A DNA stretch of 12,961 bases from Bacilli bacterium (GTDB lineage Bacteria > Bacillota_I > Bacilli_A > ML615J-28 > CAG-698). Below the pieces are notes generated by a model that did not search any database, had not been told where the DNA came from, and saw only the letters and a list, made by a program, of their open reading frames with translations. The DNA lies in the NCBI GenBank assembly GCA_023228385.1, contig JALOBF010000031.1:1-12961 (forward strand), written 5' to 3'. Made by a program: the position numbers and the translations under genes. Shown here in pieces: positions 12,873 through 12,961 of this stretch. Each line of letters begins with the position of its first letter. The first letter of the stretch is position 1.

Positions 12873-12961
12873 GTTTGGCAACGACCTACTTTCGCGGGGC
12901 ATAAGCCCAGCTATCATCGGCGCTAAAATGCTTAACTTCTGTGTTCGGGATGGGTACAGGT
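12873..12961 (-). rRNA. rrf: 5S ribosomal RNA, 3' part (5' end beyond window)
   Basis: Read on the minus strand, the segment contains CCATCCCGAACACAGAAGTT, GCGCCGATGATAGC and GAAAGTAGG, the conserved loops of bacterial 5S rRNA. About 25-30 bases of the 5' end lie outside the window. The 3' end near 12873 is estimated. The 23S and 16S genes should lie further right. Confidence 0.93.

Overview
The window comes from an AT-rich, low-GC Gram-positive-type bacterium. tRNA order, sigma-A promoters with 17-base spacers, strong Shine-Dalgarno sites and intrinsic terminators all fit Bacillota or their Mollicutes-like relatives. UGA is a stop (mnmM ends in TGA) and tryptophan is encoded by TGG, so this is not a Mycoplasma/Spiroplasma-type code. 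The 'atrophied' Ig-like lipoproteins and the compact tRNA cluster make an Acholeplasma/Izemoplasma/Erysipelotrichia-like lineage my best guess. That placement is inference.

Left part (1-1380, minus strand): a tight three-gene operon, mnmM-thpR-aldo/keto reductase. Genes overlap by 4 and 8 bases and are read from one good promoter at 1349-1377. The reductase runs off the window.

Intergenic region 1324-1970: this is the most novel part. Two tandem, minus-strand, roughly 100-nt transcription units each have a consensus sigma-A promoter and an intrinsic terminator. They share an 87-bp body that is 85/87 identical. The predicted RNA has a GAGA-tetraloop hairpin, a first UCCCCU single-stranded stretch, a second hairpin, a second UCCCCUUCCU stretch and then a terminator. 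They look like a twin family of C-rich, anti-Shine-Dalgarno small RNAs.

1971-4082 (plus): a lipoprotein with four Ig-like repeats, an unassigned domain and a C39-like cysteine peptidase. It converges on a heterodimeric ABC exporter pair (7703-4124, minus), and the two transcripts share a bidirectional terminator. The exporter has one consensus and one degenerate ATP site. Its promoter carries a 10-bp direct repeat that may be an operator.

7920-11702 (minus): two paralogous N-acetylmuramoyl-L-alanine amidase-family proteins, one membrane-anchored and short, one a long lipoprotein with Ig-like repeats. The long one lies behind a HAD-IIA phosphatase gene. With the C39 lipoprotein they make three surface, probably wall- or peptide-cleaving proteins built from the same module set.

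11759-12961 (minus): the downstream end of an rRNA operon. A partial 5S rRNA is followed by eleven tRNAs (Val-Thr-Lys-Leu-Ala-Met-Ile2-Ser-fMet-Asp-Phe), all with encoded CCA, and then two terminators. No CRISPR array, insertion sequence or phage gene was seen.
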